A DNA stretch of 64,000 nt from Methylobacterium sp. Leaf123. GTDB taxonomy: Bacteria; Pseudomonadota; Alphaproteobacteria; Rhizobiales; Beijerinckiaceae. The DNA lies in the NCBI RefSeq assembly GCF_001423405.1, contig NZ_LMNS01000038.1, positions 124,001 through 188,000 of the forward strand, written 5' to 3'. The notes beneath the pieces were generated by a model. That model did not search any database. It saw only the letters and a program-made list of their open reading frames with translations, and had not been told where the DNA came from. The position numbers were made by a program, and so were the translations under genes. Positions 55,954-64,000 of this stretch are shown piece after piece; the stretch's first letter is position 1; the number at the start of each line of letters is the position of its first letter.

Positions 55954-56261
55954 ACGCCGCCCCCATCGTCCCGGTCTATTCGTTCTCGGTCTGGATCCTC
56001 GCCGGGTTCGACCCGCTCCTGATCCTGATCGCCGTGTTCCTCGGCTGGAAGGCGGATCAGTTCGGCAAGGTCTTCATCGCGGCCATCGCCGCTTTGGGGG
56101 TCTCGGTGCTGTTCGCGTGGCTCGTCACGCGGATCGGCCTGCCCTGGCCGGCCCCCGTGGCCGCCGACCTGCCGACATTCTTTCCAGTACGGACGGTTTC
56201 GGCGTTTCTCTGGGCGGTGGCCGGATATGGTGCGCGGCGGGTGTTCGACCGGCGGCACTGA
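55950..56261 (+). CDS. Small membrane protein, 103 aa, coupled to gatA
   Basis: Starts at GTG 55950, inside the gatA stop (GTGA). Three hydrophobic segments are seen, about residues 10-30 ([22 protein letters not shown]), 38-60 and 76-95, with an Arg-rich end ([11 protein letters not shown]). A related frame on the reverse strand is only a shadow. No family recognised. Placement suggests co-expression with gatA without a clear shared role. Confidence 0.7.
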   Translation: MNAAPIVPVYSFSVWILAGFDPLLILIAVFLGWKADQFGKVFIAAIAALGVSVLFAWLVTRIGLPWPAPVAADLPTFFPVRTVSAFLWAVAGYGARRVFDRRH

Positions 56262-56338
56262 TCGCCACGCCCGTACTTTACGGTTGCATCAGCTGAGCGA
56301 CTCTGCACTCTTGCGTGCATGCTTGCGACGCCGATGCC

Positions 56339-56581
56339 GTGAAGACGCTTCTCTACACAGCCGCCGCCCTGAAAAGCCTCACCAAACTCCCCAAATCCGT
56401 GCAGGCTGACATCCTGGCGAAGCTGGAACGCTATGCGGCAACCGGATCGGGTTCGACGAAGTCCCTCGTCGGCCGGCCCGGCGTGCGGTTGCGGATCGGT
56501 GATTACCGCGCGGTCTTTACCGAGACCGCCGACACAATCTCGGTCTTTGCGATCGGTGACCGACGTGACATCTACACCTGA
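56339..56581 (+). CDS. RelE/HigB-type toxin of a toxin-antitoxin pair
   Basis: Protein of 80 residues from GTG 56339 (an in-frame GTG at 56315 is the alternative). The pattern is that of a small ParE/RelE-fold mRNA interferase: LYTAAALKSLTKLPKSVQADILAKLERYA, then LVGRPGVRLRIGDYRAVFTE (the core strand-turn with Arg and Tyr), and SVFAIGDRRDIYT at the end. The antitoxin follows 15 bp downstream, so the order is toxin first, as in HigBA systems. Confidence 0.85.
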   Translation: MKTLLYTAAALKSLTKLPKSVQADILAKLERYAATGSGSTKSLVGRPGVRLRIGDYRAVFTETADTISVFAIGDRRDIYT

Positions 56582-56596
56582 GAGGGTGCAGCAGCC

Positions 56597-56983
56597 ATGA
56601 AGCCGCAAATCATCAGAACGGAAACGGGCGAGGAACTCGTCGTGCTGACGCGACGAGAGTACGATGCCCTTCTCGCCACCATCGACGGCGAAGATGCCGA
56701 GGATCGCGACACGGCACGGCTCACGGACGCGTACCTGATCGAGGAAGCAGCCGGGCAACCTGCTGCGATACCGCACTGGTTCGTGAAACTCGTGGTCGAA
56801 CACGGCTCGCCCGTCGCGGCCGCCCGCGCTCACGGCGGCGGCACGCAGGCCGATCTCTCGAAAGCCACCGGCATCCCGCAAGACGCCATCATCCGGTTCG
56901 AGCGAGCGGAAGCCGATCCGGACGACGGGCAACGGCAGCGCATCGCAACCTACACCGGTGTCGCGCCGGATTGGCTTGGCTGA
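56597..56983 (+). CDS. Antitoxin with C-terminal XRE-type helix-turn-helix
   Basis: Protein of 128 residues. The N-terminal part (PQIIRTETGEELVVLTRREYDALLA) looks like the toxin-binding part of Phd/YefM-type antitoxins. The C-terminal 55 residues form a helix-turn-helix (GTQADLSKATGIPQDAIIRFERAEADPDD). It should neutralise the toxin encoded just upstream and repress the operon. The stretch of acidic residues at about 30-40 is typical for an antitoxin. Confidence 0.82.
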   Translation: MKPQIIRTETGEELVVLTRREYDALLATIDGEDAEDRDTARLTDAYLIEEAAGQPAAIPHWFVKLVVEHGSPVAAARAHGGGTQADLSKATGIPQDAIIRFERAEADPDDGQRQRIATYTGVAPDWLG

Positions 56984-57032
56984 ACCGGATTATGAGCGGG
57001 CACGGTTCCAACCGCGCCCGCTCCTGCGCTTG

Positions 57033-60000
57033 CTACTCCGCCGGCACCGAATGCCCGTGAGGAGCCGGAGCGGGCACCGCCTCGGCATTCTCGCCCGCGG
57101 CGACGTCCTTGCGCCGGAACAGGCGCATCACCACCACGAAGAACACCGGCACGAAGAACACCGCGAGCACGGTGGCCGAGATCATGCCGCCCATCACGCC
57201 GCTGCCGATCGCCTGCTGGCTCTTCGAGGAGGCACCGGTCGCGATGGCGAGCGGCACCACGCCGAAGATGAAGGCGAGCGAGGTCATCACGATCGGGCGG
57301 AAGCGGAGCGTCGCCGCCTGGATCGTCGCCTGGACGATGTTGGTGCCGGGCTTCCACAGATCCTTGGCAAACTCCACGATCAGGATCGCGTTCTTGGCCG
57401 AGAGGCCGATGATCGTGATGAGCCCGATCTTGAAGTAGACGTCGTTGGGCATGCCGCGCAGATACACCGCCGCCACCGAGCCGATGACGCCGAGCGGAAT
57501 CACGAGCAGCACCGAGATCGGGATCGACCAGCTCTCGTAGAGCGCGGCCAGACACAGGAACACGATCAGCACCGAGAGCGCCAGCAGCAGCGAGGCCTGC
57601 GAGCCCGCCTCCTTCTCCTGGAGCGACTGGCCGGTCCAGGCGTAGCCGAAGCCCTTCGGCAGGAAGGTCATCAGCCGCTCCATCTCCTTGATGGTGTCGC
57701 CGGAGGTGTAGCCGGGGGCCGGATCGCCGGTGATGCGCACCGACTGGTAGCCGTTGAAGCCGATGATCTGGGCCGGGCCGACGCCCCATTTCAGGTCGGC
57801 GAAGGAGGACATCGGCACCATCGTCCCCTGCGCGTTCTTGACCGAGTAGTTGAGCAGGTCCGATGCGTGCAGGCGTTGGAGATCCTCGGACTGCACGATC
57901 ACGCGCTGCATCTTGCCGCGATTCGGGAAGTCGTTGACGTAGACCGAGCCGAGATTGACCTGGATCGTGTTGTTGATGTCCTCGAAATCGACGCCGAGGG
58001 CGGCCGCCTTCTCGCGGTCGATGATGAGTTCGGCCTCCGGCGCGGGCGGCAGGCCCTCGACATAGACCTTCGTGAGCACGGGGCTCTTGCGGGCGAGCGA
58101 GAGCAGTTGCTCCTGCGCCGCCATCAGCGCCGAGTAGCCCTTCTGCGCCCGGTCCTGCAGGCGGAACGAGAAACCCGAGGCGTTGCCGAGATTGTCGATC
58201 GGCGGCGGCTCCAGCGCCTGGATCACCGCATCCTTGTAGCCCCCGAGCGCCTTGTTGGTGCCCTCGACCAGCCGCGCCGCGGAGTTCTCCACGTCGCGCT
58301 CGTCCCAGGGCTTGAGCGTCACGAAGGCCTGGCTCGTCATCTGGCCCTGGCCGGAGAACGAGAAGCCGTTGATGACGGTGACCGTCGCCACGCCCGGCTG
58401 GGCGAGGAGATGATCCTCGACCCGCTTCACCGCGGCCTCGGTGCGGTTGAAGGAGGAGCCCGGCGGGGTCTGGATATCGACGGTGAAGAAGCCCTGATCC
58501 TCGAGCGGCAGGAAGCCCTCGGGCAGGCGCATGAAGGCGTAGGCCACGCCCGCCACCAGCACAAGATAGATCAGCATCACCCGGCCGGACTTCCGGATGA
58601 ACCATGCCACGCCGCGGCCGTATCGGGCGGTCTCGCGGTCGACGAACCGGTTGAACCATCCGAACACGCCGCCCTTGGCGTGGCCGTGCCCCTTCTCGAT
58701 CGGCTTCAGCATCGTGGCGCAGAGCGCCGGGGTCAGCGAGAGGGCAAGCAGGGCCGAGAAGGCGATGGAGGTCACCATCGCGATCGAGAACTGCCGGTAG
58801 ATGATGCCGACCGAGCCGGGGAAGAACGCCATCGGGATGAACACGGCGATCAGCACCAGGGTGATGCCGATGATCGCCCCCGTGATCTGGCTCATCGCCT
58901 TCCGAGTCGCCTCCTTCGGGGGCAGCCCTTCCTCGTTCATGATGCGCTCGACGTTCTCGACGACGACGATGGCGTCGTCGACGAGGATGCCGATGGCCAG
59001 CACCATGCCGAACATGGTCAGCACGTTCACGGAGAAGCCCGCGAGCAGCATGACGGTGCAGGTGCCGAACAGGGCGATCGGCACGACGATGGTCGGGATG
59101 AGGGTGTAGCGGATGTTCTGGAGGAACACGAACATCACGATGAAGACCAGCACCACCGCCTCGACCAGCGTGTGCAGCACCTTCTCGATCGAGGCGTCGA
59201 CCGCGGGCGTAATGTCGTAGGGGATGTCCCACTTCACCGTGTCGGGGAAGAACTGCGACAGCTCGACCATCTTGGCGCGGATCGCCTTGGCGGTCTCGAT
59301 GGCGTTGCCGTCGGGCGCCAGCGTCACGGAGATGCCCGCCGCCGGGCCGCCGTTGAGGCGGGTGGTGAACTTGTAGTCGTCGCCGCCGAGTTCGATCCGG
59401 GCGACGTCGCGCAGGCGCACGTTGGAGCCATCGGGGTTCGCCCGCAGCACGATGGCGCCGAACGCCTCCGGCTCGGTCATCTGCCCCTTGACGATGATCG
59501 GGAAGTTGACGGCGTGGCGTTCAGGCGACGGCTGCGCGCCGACCGCGCCGGAGGCGATCTGCACGTTCTGCCGGCCGATCGCCTTGGTCACGTCGGCGGC
59601 GTTGAGGGAGAGGCCGCGCAGCTTGTCCGGGTCGATCCAGATCCGCAGCGCCCGCTCGGTCGAGTAGAGGGTCGCGCGGCCGACGCCGGGGATGCGGCGG
59701 ATCTCGTTGATCACGTTGCGGATCAGGAAGTCGCCCAACCCCACCTCGTCGGTCTTCCCATCGGTGGAGACCAGCGTGATGATGTTCAGCGTCGCGGCCG
59801 AGGCTTCCTCCACGAGGATGCCCTGTTGGCGCACTTCGGCCGGCAGGCGCGCCTCGACGCGCTTCAGGCGGTTCTGCACCTCGACGCCGGCATAGCCGGG
59901 ATCGGTGCCGGGCTGGAAGCTCGCGGTGATCTCGACCACGCCGAACGAGTCGGAGGCGGATTCGAAGCTCAGGATGTTGGCCGCGCCGTTGAGCTCGTCC

Positions 60001-60197
60001 TCGATGAGGCGCGTCGTGCCGGTGTAGAGATTCTCCACCGAGGCGCCGGGATAGGAGGTCGAGAGCGCGATCGCAGGGGGCGCGATGATCGGGTACTGGG
60101 CGATCGGCAGTTGCGGGATCGAGAGCGCGCCGCCCAGCAGAATGAAGAGGGCGACGACCCAGGCGAAGACCGGCCGGTCGATGAAGAAGCGAGCCAT
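57033..60197 (-). CDS. RND efflux transporter, HAE1 family (AcrB/MexB-like)
   Basis: Inner-membrane drug-proton antiporter of 1054 residues with twelve hydrophobic segments and two large periplasmic loops. The proton-relay Asp pair is Asp407/Asp408 in ILVDDAIVVVENV, exactly the AcrB numbering. Family sequence also includes RFFIDRPVFAWVVALFI at the start and GLSAKNAILIVEFAKDLW. It is the second gene after its adaptor (78 bp gap). No TolC-type gene is in the window. A long frame on the opposite strand is a shadow. Confidence 0.96.
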   Translation of the reverse strand: MARFFIDRPVFAWVVALFILLGGALSIPQLPIAQYPIIAPPAIALSTSYPGASVENLYTGTTRLIEDELNGAANILSFESASDSFGVVEITASFQPGTDPGYAGVEVQNRLKRVEARLPAEVRQQGILVEEASAATLNIITLVSTDGKTDEVGLGDFLIRNVINEIRRIPGVGRATLYSTERALRIWIDPDKLRGLSLNAADVTKAIGRQNVQIASGAVGAQPSPERHAVNFPIIVKGQMTEPEAFGAIVLRANPDGSNVRLRDVARIELGGDDYKFTTRLNGGPAAGISVTLAPDGNAIETAKAIRAKMVELSQFFPDTVKWDIPYDITPAVDASIEKVLHTLVEAVVLVFIVMFVFLQNIRYTLIPTIVVPIALFGTCTVMLLAGFSVNVLTMFGMVLAIGILVDDAIVVVENVERIMNEEGLPPKEATRKAMSQITGAIIGITLVLIAVFIPMAFFPGSVGIIYRQFSIAMVTSIAFSALLALSLTPALCATMLKPIEKGHGHAKGGVFGWFNRFVDRETARYGRGVAWFIRKSGRVMLIYLVLVAGVAYAFMRLPEGFLPLEDQGFFTVDIQTPPGSSFNRTEAAVKRVEDHLLAQPGVATVTVINGFSFSGQGQMTSQAFVTLKPWDERDVENSAARLVEGTNKALGGYKDAVIQALEPPPIDNLGNASGFSFRLQDRAQKGYSALMAAQEQLLSLARKSPVLTKVYVEGLPPAPEAELIIDREKAAALGVDFEDINNTIQVNLGSVYVNDFPNRGKMQRVIVQSEDLQRLHASDLLNYSVKNAQGTMVPMSSFADLKWGVGPAQIIGFNGYQSVRITGDPAPGYTSGDTIKEMERLMTFLPKGFGYAWTGQSLQEKEAGSQASLLLALSVLIVFLCLAALYESWSIPISVLLVIPLGVIGSVAAVYLRGMPNDVYFKIGLITIIGLSAKNAILIVEFAKDLWKPGTNIVQATIQAATLRFRPIVMTSLAFIFGVVPLAIATGASSKSQQAIGSGVMGGMISATVLAVFFVPVFFVVVMRLFRRKDVAAGENAEAVPAPAPHGHSVPAE

Positions 60198-60275
60198 GAG
60201 GCGCGTTGATGTCCTATGCCATCGGGCCGGCGGGGCGTCGGGACGCCCGCCGGCCGCGCGATGCTTGAAAAGAAA

Positions 60276-61616
60276 TCAGTCGGCGAACTGGGCGACGGGC
60301 TGGGCGACCGGATCGGCCTTGGACGAACTCTTCTCGTTCGTCTCTTTGCCGCTCGTCTCTCGGCCGTCGGTGTCGTGACTGTCGGTGTCGATCGGCTTGC
60401 CCTCGTCGGCGGAAGCCTCCGTCTTCCACGGGACGGTCTTCACTTGGATGCCCGCGGAGATCTTCTGGAAGCCTTCGACGACGACCTTCTCGCCGCCCTC
60501 CAGGCCCTCGCGGATCAGCCAGTTGCCGCCGACCACGGGGCCGACCTCGACCGGCTGAAGCATGACCTTGCCGTCGGCCTTGACCACCCAGACCTCGGGC
60601 TTGCCGTCGCTGGTGCGCTGGATCGCCTGCTGCGGCACGGCGATGGCGTCCGAGTCGATGCCCTGCTTGATCCGGGCGCGGACATACATTCCGGGAAACA
60701 GCTCGTTGTGCGGGTTGGGGAACTGCACCCGCAGCGTCACCTGACCCGTGCTCGGGTCGGCGGTGACGTCGGAGAACAGCAGGCGCCCGGCCGAGCCGTA
60801 GAGCGTGCCGTCATCCATGATGAGGTGGACGTTGGCGGTGTCGGCGGCGAGCTTGGCGAGTTCGCCCGAGGCGATGTCGCGGCGCAGCTTGTTCAGCTCG
60901 CCCACCGATTGGGTGATGTCGACATAGATCGGGTCGAGCTGCTGGATCGTGGCGAGCACGCCTGTGATGCCGGACTCGATCAAGGTGCCTTCGGTGAGCA
61001 GCGCCCGGCCGATGCGGCCGGAGATCGGCGCGCGCACGTCGGTCCAGGACAGGTTGAGCCGCGCCCGGTCGCGGGCCGCCTTGGCGCCGGCGACTTCGGC
61101 CTCGGCCTGCTTCTTGGCGGCGAACGCCGTGTCGTACTGCGCCTGGCTCGCGGTGTTGCGGGCGAGCAGGGTCTCGAGGCGGTCGGCCTGCTGGTTGGCC
61201 AGCACCAGGGCGGCCTCGCGGTTGGCCAGCGTCGCCTCGGCGCTCGCGAGGTCCACCTGATAGGGGGCCGGGTCGATCTTGTAGAGGACGTCGCCCTCGT
61301 TGACGTGGCTGCCCTGCTCGAACAGGCGCCGGATCACCAGACCCGAGACGCGGGAGCGCACCTCGGCGATGCGCATCGGCGCGACGCGGCCGGGCAGGTC
61401 GCGGACGTAGGGGATCGGTTGCGGACGCACGCTGACGACGCTGACCTCGGGCGGCGGCAGGGGCACAGGCGCGGCCGCCTTCTGCTCGTTGCAGGCCGAG
61501 ACGGCGACGAGGACGGCACCGACGAGAAGAGAGGCCGGCAGGGACCAGCGGGAGCGGCGGCTTCCGGCCTTGGCGGGGCCGGGGCTGCTGCCGGGCGACT
61601 GGGGAGACGGCGTCAC
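60276..61616 (-). CDS. RND efflux periplasmic adaptor (membrane fusion protein)
   Basis: Protein of 446 residues, AcrA/MexA-like. The signal is of the lipoprotein type (LVGAVLVAVSAC; Cys near residue 43). Then comes the lipoyl half-motif (VRSRVSGLVIRRLFEQGSHVNEGDVLYKIDP), the helical hairpin (residues about 95-170), and the second half (VRAPISGRIGRALLTEGTLI). The extended C-terminus is low-complexity and rich in Asp, Ser and Lys. GTG 61616 has AGGAG about 10 bp upstream, which fixes this start. It is the first gene of the efflux operon. Confidence 0.93.
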   Translation of the reverse strand: MTPSPQSPGSSPGPAKAGSRRSRWSLPASLLVGAVLVAVSACNEQKAAAPVPLPPPEVSVVSVRPQPIPYVRDLPGRVAPMRIAEVRSRVSGLVIRRLFEQGSHVNEGDVLYKIDPAPYQVDLASAEATLANREAALVLANQQADRLETLLARNTASQAQYDTAFAAKKQAEAEVAGAKAARDRARLNLSWTDVRAPISGRIGRALLTEGTLIESGITGVLATIQQLDPIYVDITQSVGELNKLRRDIASGELAKLAADTANVHLIMDDGTLYGSAGRLLFSDVTADPSTGQVTLRVQFPNPHNELFPGMYVRARIKQGIDSDAIAVPQQAIQRTSDGKPEVWVVKADGKVMLQPVEVGPVVGGNWLIREGLEGGEKVVVEGFQKISAGIQVKTVPWKTEASADEGKPIDTDSHDTDGRETSGKETNEKSSSKADPVAQPVAQFAD

Positions 61617-61654
61617 GATGAGGTTACTCCTACGATGCTTTCGGCATTGGTTCT

Positions 61655-61703
61655 GACATCGTCCTTTTCCCGAAAGCCGGATGACCGGCGTTCGGGACGA
61701 TGC
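61655..61703. repeat. Palindromic repeat family R2, tandem copy a
   Basis: CATCGTCCTTTTCCCGAAAGCCGG opens the unit and CCGGCGTTCGGGACGATGC closes it, forming an imperfect hairpin. It lies within 40-90 bp upstream of the adaptor gene start, inside the likely leader or promoter. Confidence 0.7.
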
Positions 61704-61720
61704 GCTAATCTCTTGTTTTG

Positions 61721-61766
61721 GCATCGTCTTTTGCCGAAAGCCGACGGCCAGCATTCAGGACGATGC
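61721..61766. repeat. Palindromic repeat family R2, tandem copy b
   Basis: GCATCGTCTTTTGCCGAAAGCCG opens and AGCATTCAGGACGATGC closes the unit. It is a diverged partner of copy a, 17 bp away in direct orientation. Confidence 0.7.
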
Positions 61767-62049
61767 GTTGACGCGACCGGGATCTCCCGGACGAAGCACG
61801 TCACGGATGACGGGCGGCGACCGGATCGGCCGCACGCGCCGTTGCAATCACCGGGCCGCCGCGTCGATCGGAGATCGAAGGCCCAGGACGAGGATGCCGA
61901 AAGCATCGGGGATCGACTGTGCGGGACAGCCCAACGTGTTCGGAGTGCATCCTGCGGGCGAAGTTTGGCAATCCGACGACAGCGCGGATCAGCGCCACGC
62001 CATCGCTCAATCCCCTCGCAACGCCCGCACCATCGGGACGAGGCGCCGG

Positions 62050-62418
62050 TCAGACCCGGGGCGGACGCTCGGGCTGGCCGCGCTCGGCGGCGGCAGGATT
62101 CCGATCCGAGATCGGGCGCGGGAGGGACGATGCCGACGCGCGGTCGAGCCCCGGAATGATCGCGCTCATGCGCCCGAAGCTCGCCGCCTCGTCGAGATCG
62201 AGCACGGCATGGCCGATCCGCACGCCGGCGAGCGGGTCCGTGTCCGGGCGTTGCTCGAAGGTCACCACGCCGTGGGCCTGCGGGATCCCGCCGAGGGCCG
62301 AGCCATCGGCCGGCAGTCCGATGACGACGAGCAGGCTCAGCAGCCCGACGAGCATGGACAGGACGATGCGGGCCGGTCGGCCGGCATAGGCACGGCCTGT
62401 CGAGGCATGGCGAGTCAT
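62050..62418 (-). CDS. Hypothetical membrane-anchored protein, 122 aa
   Basis: A basic start (TRHASTGRAYAGRPAR) precedes one hydrophobic helix (IVLSMLVGLLSLLVVIGLPADG), then a periplasmic-type segment with HGVVTFEQRPDTDPLAGVRIGHAVLDLDEAASFG and an Arg/Pro-rich end. ATG 62418 is chosen; the long in-frame extension upstream has no protein character. No family recognised. Confidence 0.5.
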   Translation of the reverse strand: MTRHASTGRAYAGRPARIVLSMLVGLLSLLVVIGLPADGSALGGIPQAHGVVTFEQRPDTDPLAGVRIGHAVLDLDEAASFGRMSAIIPGLDRASASSLPRPISDRNPAAAERGQPERPPRV

Positions 62419-62710
62419 GATGATCACGATAGCATGATTGTGGTGGATGAAACGTTCCCGCGCAATCGACTGCGGCATTCTGGCAGATCCCCCGGGACGC
62501 CCCGCCGGCTTTTCATCCAGCCGAGCATGCCTGCGTGGTGAGCCGATGTGCCGGGCCGCACCGTGTTCCGGACGCGCCCGACGTTTCGGCGCGGGCGTTG
62601 CCGAGACCCCACACCCTTGCCTTCCTCCTGCCGTGACGGCCGGCCCTAAAGCGCTCGACCCGCCTGCTGCCGCCACCCGCGGCGCGGCCCCTTCGAGGAG
62701 GACACCCGTC

Positions 62711-63310
62711 TTGCCGACCCGATCCTGGCCGAACCGTTTCACGCTGCCGCGCCTGGCCGCAACGCTTGCCCTCGGTGGCGCCCTCGCGGCGGCGGCCCTC
62801 GTGCCGGCCCACGCCAACCCGCTCGACAGCGGGCCGCTGGCCGACTTCATCAACGTGTTCAAGACGCAGGCCATCCCACGCGACACGGTGGCCTATGCCG
62901 GCAAGGAGAAGCCCGGCACGATCGTGATCTCCACGAGCCAGCGCCGCCTCTACTACGTGCTCGGCGGCGGCGAGGCGATCCGCTACGGCGTCGGCGTCGG
63001 CCGGCGCGGCTTCTCGTGGTCGGGCACGAAGACGATCACGGGCAAGAAGGAATGGCCGGCCTGGCGCCCGCCGTCGCAGATGCTCGCCCGCCGCCCGGAC
63101 CTGCCACGCTACATGGCCGGCGGCCAGGACAACCCGCTCGGCGCACGCGCGATGTATCTCGGCTCCTCGCTCTACCGCATCCACGGCTCCAACGAGCCGG
63201 AGACGATGGGCGCAGCAGTGTCGTCGGGCTGCATCCGCATGACCAACAAGGACGTGGTCGATCTCTACGACCGGGTGCGGGTTGGAACGAAGGTGATCGT
63301 GAAGGACTGA
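62711..63310 (+). CDS. L,D-transpeptidase, ErfK/YbiS/YcfS/YnhG (YkuD) family
   Basis: Exported enzyme of 199 residues that makes 3-3 peptidoglycan cross-links or anchors proteins to peptidoglycan. It has a signal peptide (LALGGALAAAALVPAHA) and the YkuD domain: GTIVISTSQRRLYYVLGGGEAIRYGVGVGR, then His158 in YRIHGSNEPETMG and catalytic Cys174 in SSGCIRMTNKDVVDLY. The start is TTG 62711, which has a strong GAGGAGG 9 bp upstream; a longer in-frame reading is not credible. A perfect terminator-type hairpin lies about 175 bp downstream. Confidence 0.92.
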   Translation: MPTRSWPNRFTLPRLAATLALGGALAAAALVPAHANPLDSGPLADFINVFKTQAIPRDTVAYAGKEKPGTIVISTSQRRLYYVLGGGEAIRYGVGVGRRGFSWSGTKTITGKKEWPAWRPPSQMLARRPDLPRYMAGGQDNPLGARAMYLGSSLYRIHGSNEPETMGAAVSSGCIRMTNKDVVDLYDRVRVGTKVIVKD

Positions 63311-64000
63311 CCGCGCGCATGCGGGCCATTTGTCCGCAGCAGCGTGCGATGTCTGCCGTGATCAAAGAATGACGCGGTGATCGCGGGCTTGGCCGCATGA
63401 GCCTCGAGCACCGTCGTATTCGACGGCGGGTCGAGGGGCCCATCGGCGTCGCCCTCAGGGTGTCGAACAGCACGCATATCTCCAAGAAAGAGGGGCCGAC
63501 TATCCCTGTCGGCCCCTCTTTCTCCGAAATGACCGTCATTCAAGCCGGCTTATCGAACTGTCGGCGCTCATCGGTGAGACTGCACAGGCCTGTCCGCAGT
63601 GCCGCGGGTCTTCCTCCTCGCCCGTTTCCTGATCAACGGAGGCTGGAGCAAGGGCCGATCAGGTTCGGGCCATCTGCATCGTAGCCGGCGACTGCAAGAG
63701 AGTTGCGGCCCCCATCTGACTTGAAGCGCTTCAAGGTAGGCTGGATGTTGCTCCGGCGATCCGGGACGGTGCGGGCTACCTCAGCGCACAGGACAGCCTT
63801 GCTCGCGGTGAAGGCCACTTCGATCGCGTTGAAGTTGAGCGAGCGGGCCGACAGGTAAAGGGAGCCACGCCGACGGGCTCGCGTGGAAACCCTCGCCGCC
63901 TCAACCGGCTCGCACAGCGTTCACGCTTCGGAGTGAGAGCCTGCTGGGGGGCCAAGGTCGGTCGATCGGATCCTGTCGGCGGCCTGTTCCGGGCCCGAGA
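63311..64000. other. Terminal region without a recognised gene
   Basis: 690 bp after the L,D-transpeptidase gene, holding one perfect hairpin at 63485-63523. Beyond it a short minus-strand frame at 63633-63818 has somewhat protein-like sequence but no good start. Nothing else can be supported before the window ends. Confidence 0.45.
63485..63523. terminator. Perfect 16-bp hairpin, bidirectional terminator type
   Basis: AGAAAGAGGGGCCGAC (63485-63500) and GTCGGCCCCTCTTTCT (63508-63523) pair perfectly around a 7-base loop. The arms end in A-rich and T-rich segments, so it could stop transcription from both sides. Confidence 0.8.

Larger units (their letters stand above)
61617..62049. other. Intergenic region upstream of the efflux operon, with two R2 repeats
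   Basis: 433 bp holding the presumed promoter of the adaptor gene and two R2 repeat copies (61655-61703 and 61721-61766). The remaining part shows no gene, RNA or operator that I can recognise. No TetR-type regulator lies next to the pump. Confidence 0.5.

Noticed and set aside
56958-60209. Very long open frame on the plus strand across the RND pump
   Set aside because: It is the antisense shadow of the efflux transporter. The predicted product is rich in His, Arg and Asp without domains, as expected for reverse-frame reading of GC-rich genes.
63633-63818. Possible 61-aa gene on the minus strand near the window end
   Set aside because: The sequence is fairly protein-like, but the only start is a GTG without ribosome-binding site and an in-frame stop lies upstream. 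It could be a remnant.

Overview
The window reads as chromosome from a GC-rich alphaproteobacterium of the Hyphomicrobiales, most like Methylobacterium/Methylorubrum. This is an inference from gene content: CpdR, HWE and HisKA_2 histidine kinases, an IalB-like protein, DUF1178 and DUF459 proteins, the HTH-metK-trmB order, pyrB followed by a degenerate dihydroorotase, and a tRNA-Arg(CCU) gene interrupted by a group I intron. There are no rRNA genes, CRISPR arrays, prophages or intact insertion sequences. Most genes are core or long-standing chromosomal genes.

Layout. 0-6 kb: a LuxR-type two-component pair, a DUF459 protein, then mltB and galE (GTGA overlap). 6-12 kb: galU with a strong terminator, an N-formylglutamate amidohydrolase, cpdR, grxC plus a nitrilase-like amidase, a DUF1178 protein, and a LOV-domain (blue-light) kinase divergent from msrA. 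12-20 kb: YqhA-like protein, mepA, PRC-barrel protein, nhaA, a TlpA-type thioredoxin divergent from argH, and an IalB-like protein. 20-30 kb: two HAD hydrolases, a carbamoyltransferase, murJ, an RlaP-type nucleotidyltransferase broken by an in-frame TAG, and superoxide dismutase. 30-39 kb: a three-PAS HWE kinase, two coupled glycosyltransferases, an M48 lipoprotein, an SNase-like protein, the intron-containing tRNA-Arg, then HTH-metK-trmB. 39-49 kb: topA, a YedY-like molybdoprotein with a cytochrome b partner, and the pyrB-pyrX-plsY-dprA run. 49-57 kb: an SGNH hydrolase coupled to a putative papain-like exported protein, a DJ-1 family protein, ruvX with a SUKH protein, gatC-gatA, and a toxin-antitoxin pair. 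57-64 kb: an RND efflux pump with its adaptor, and an L,D-transpeptidase.

Common threads. Cell-wall genes recur (mltB, mepA, murJ, L,D-transpeptidase). So do oxidative-stress genes (grxC, msrA, sodB, TlpA) and sensory kinases. Many neighbours share a 4-bp stop/start overlap (ATGA, GTGA or TTGA), which implies translational coupling. At least three families of short palindromic dispersed repeats lie between genes.

The clearest unusual element is the self-splicing-type intron in tRNA-Arg(CCU). After it come the amber-interrupted nucleotidyltransferase, the dihydroorotase without metal ligands, the SGNH/papain-like exported pair, and a hairpin repeat that abuts the stop codon of two unrelated genes. 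I did not find a clearly new multi-gene defence or mobile system.
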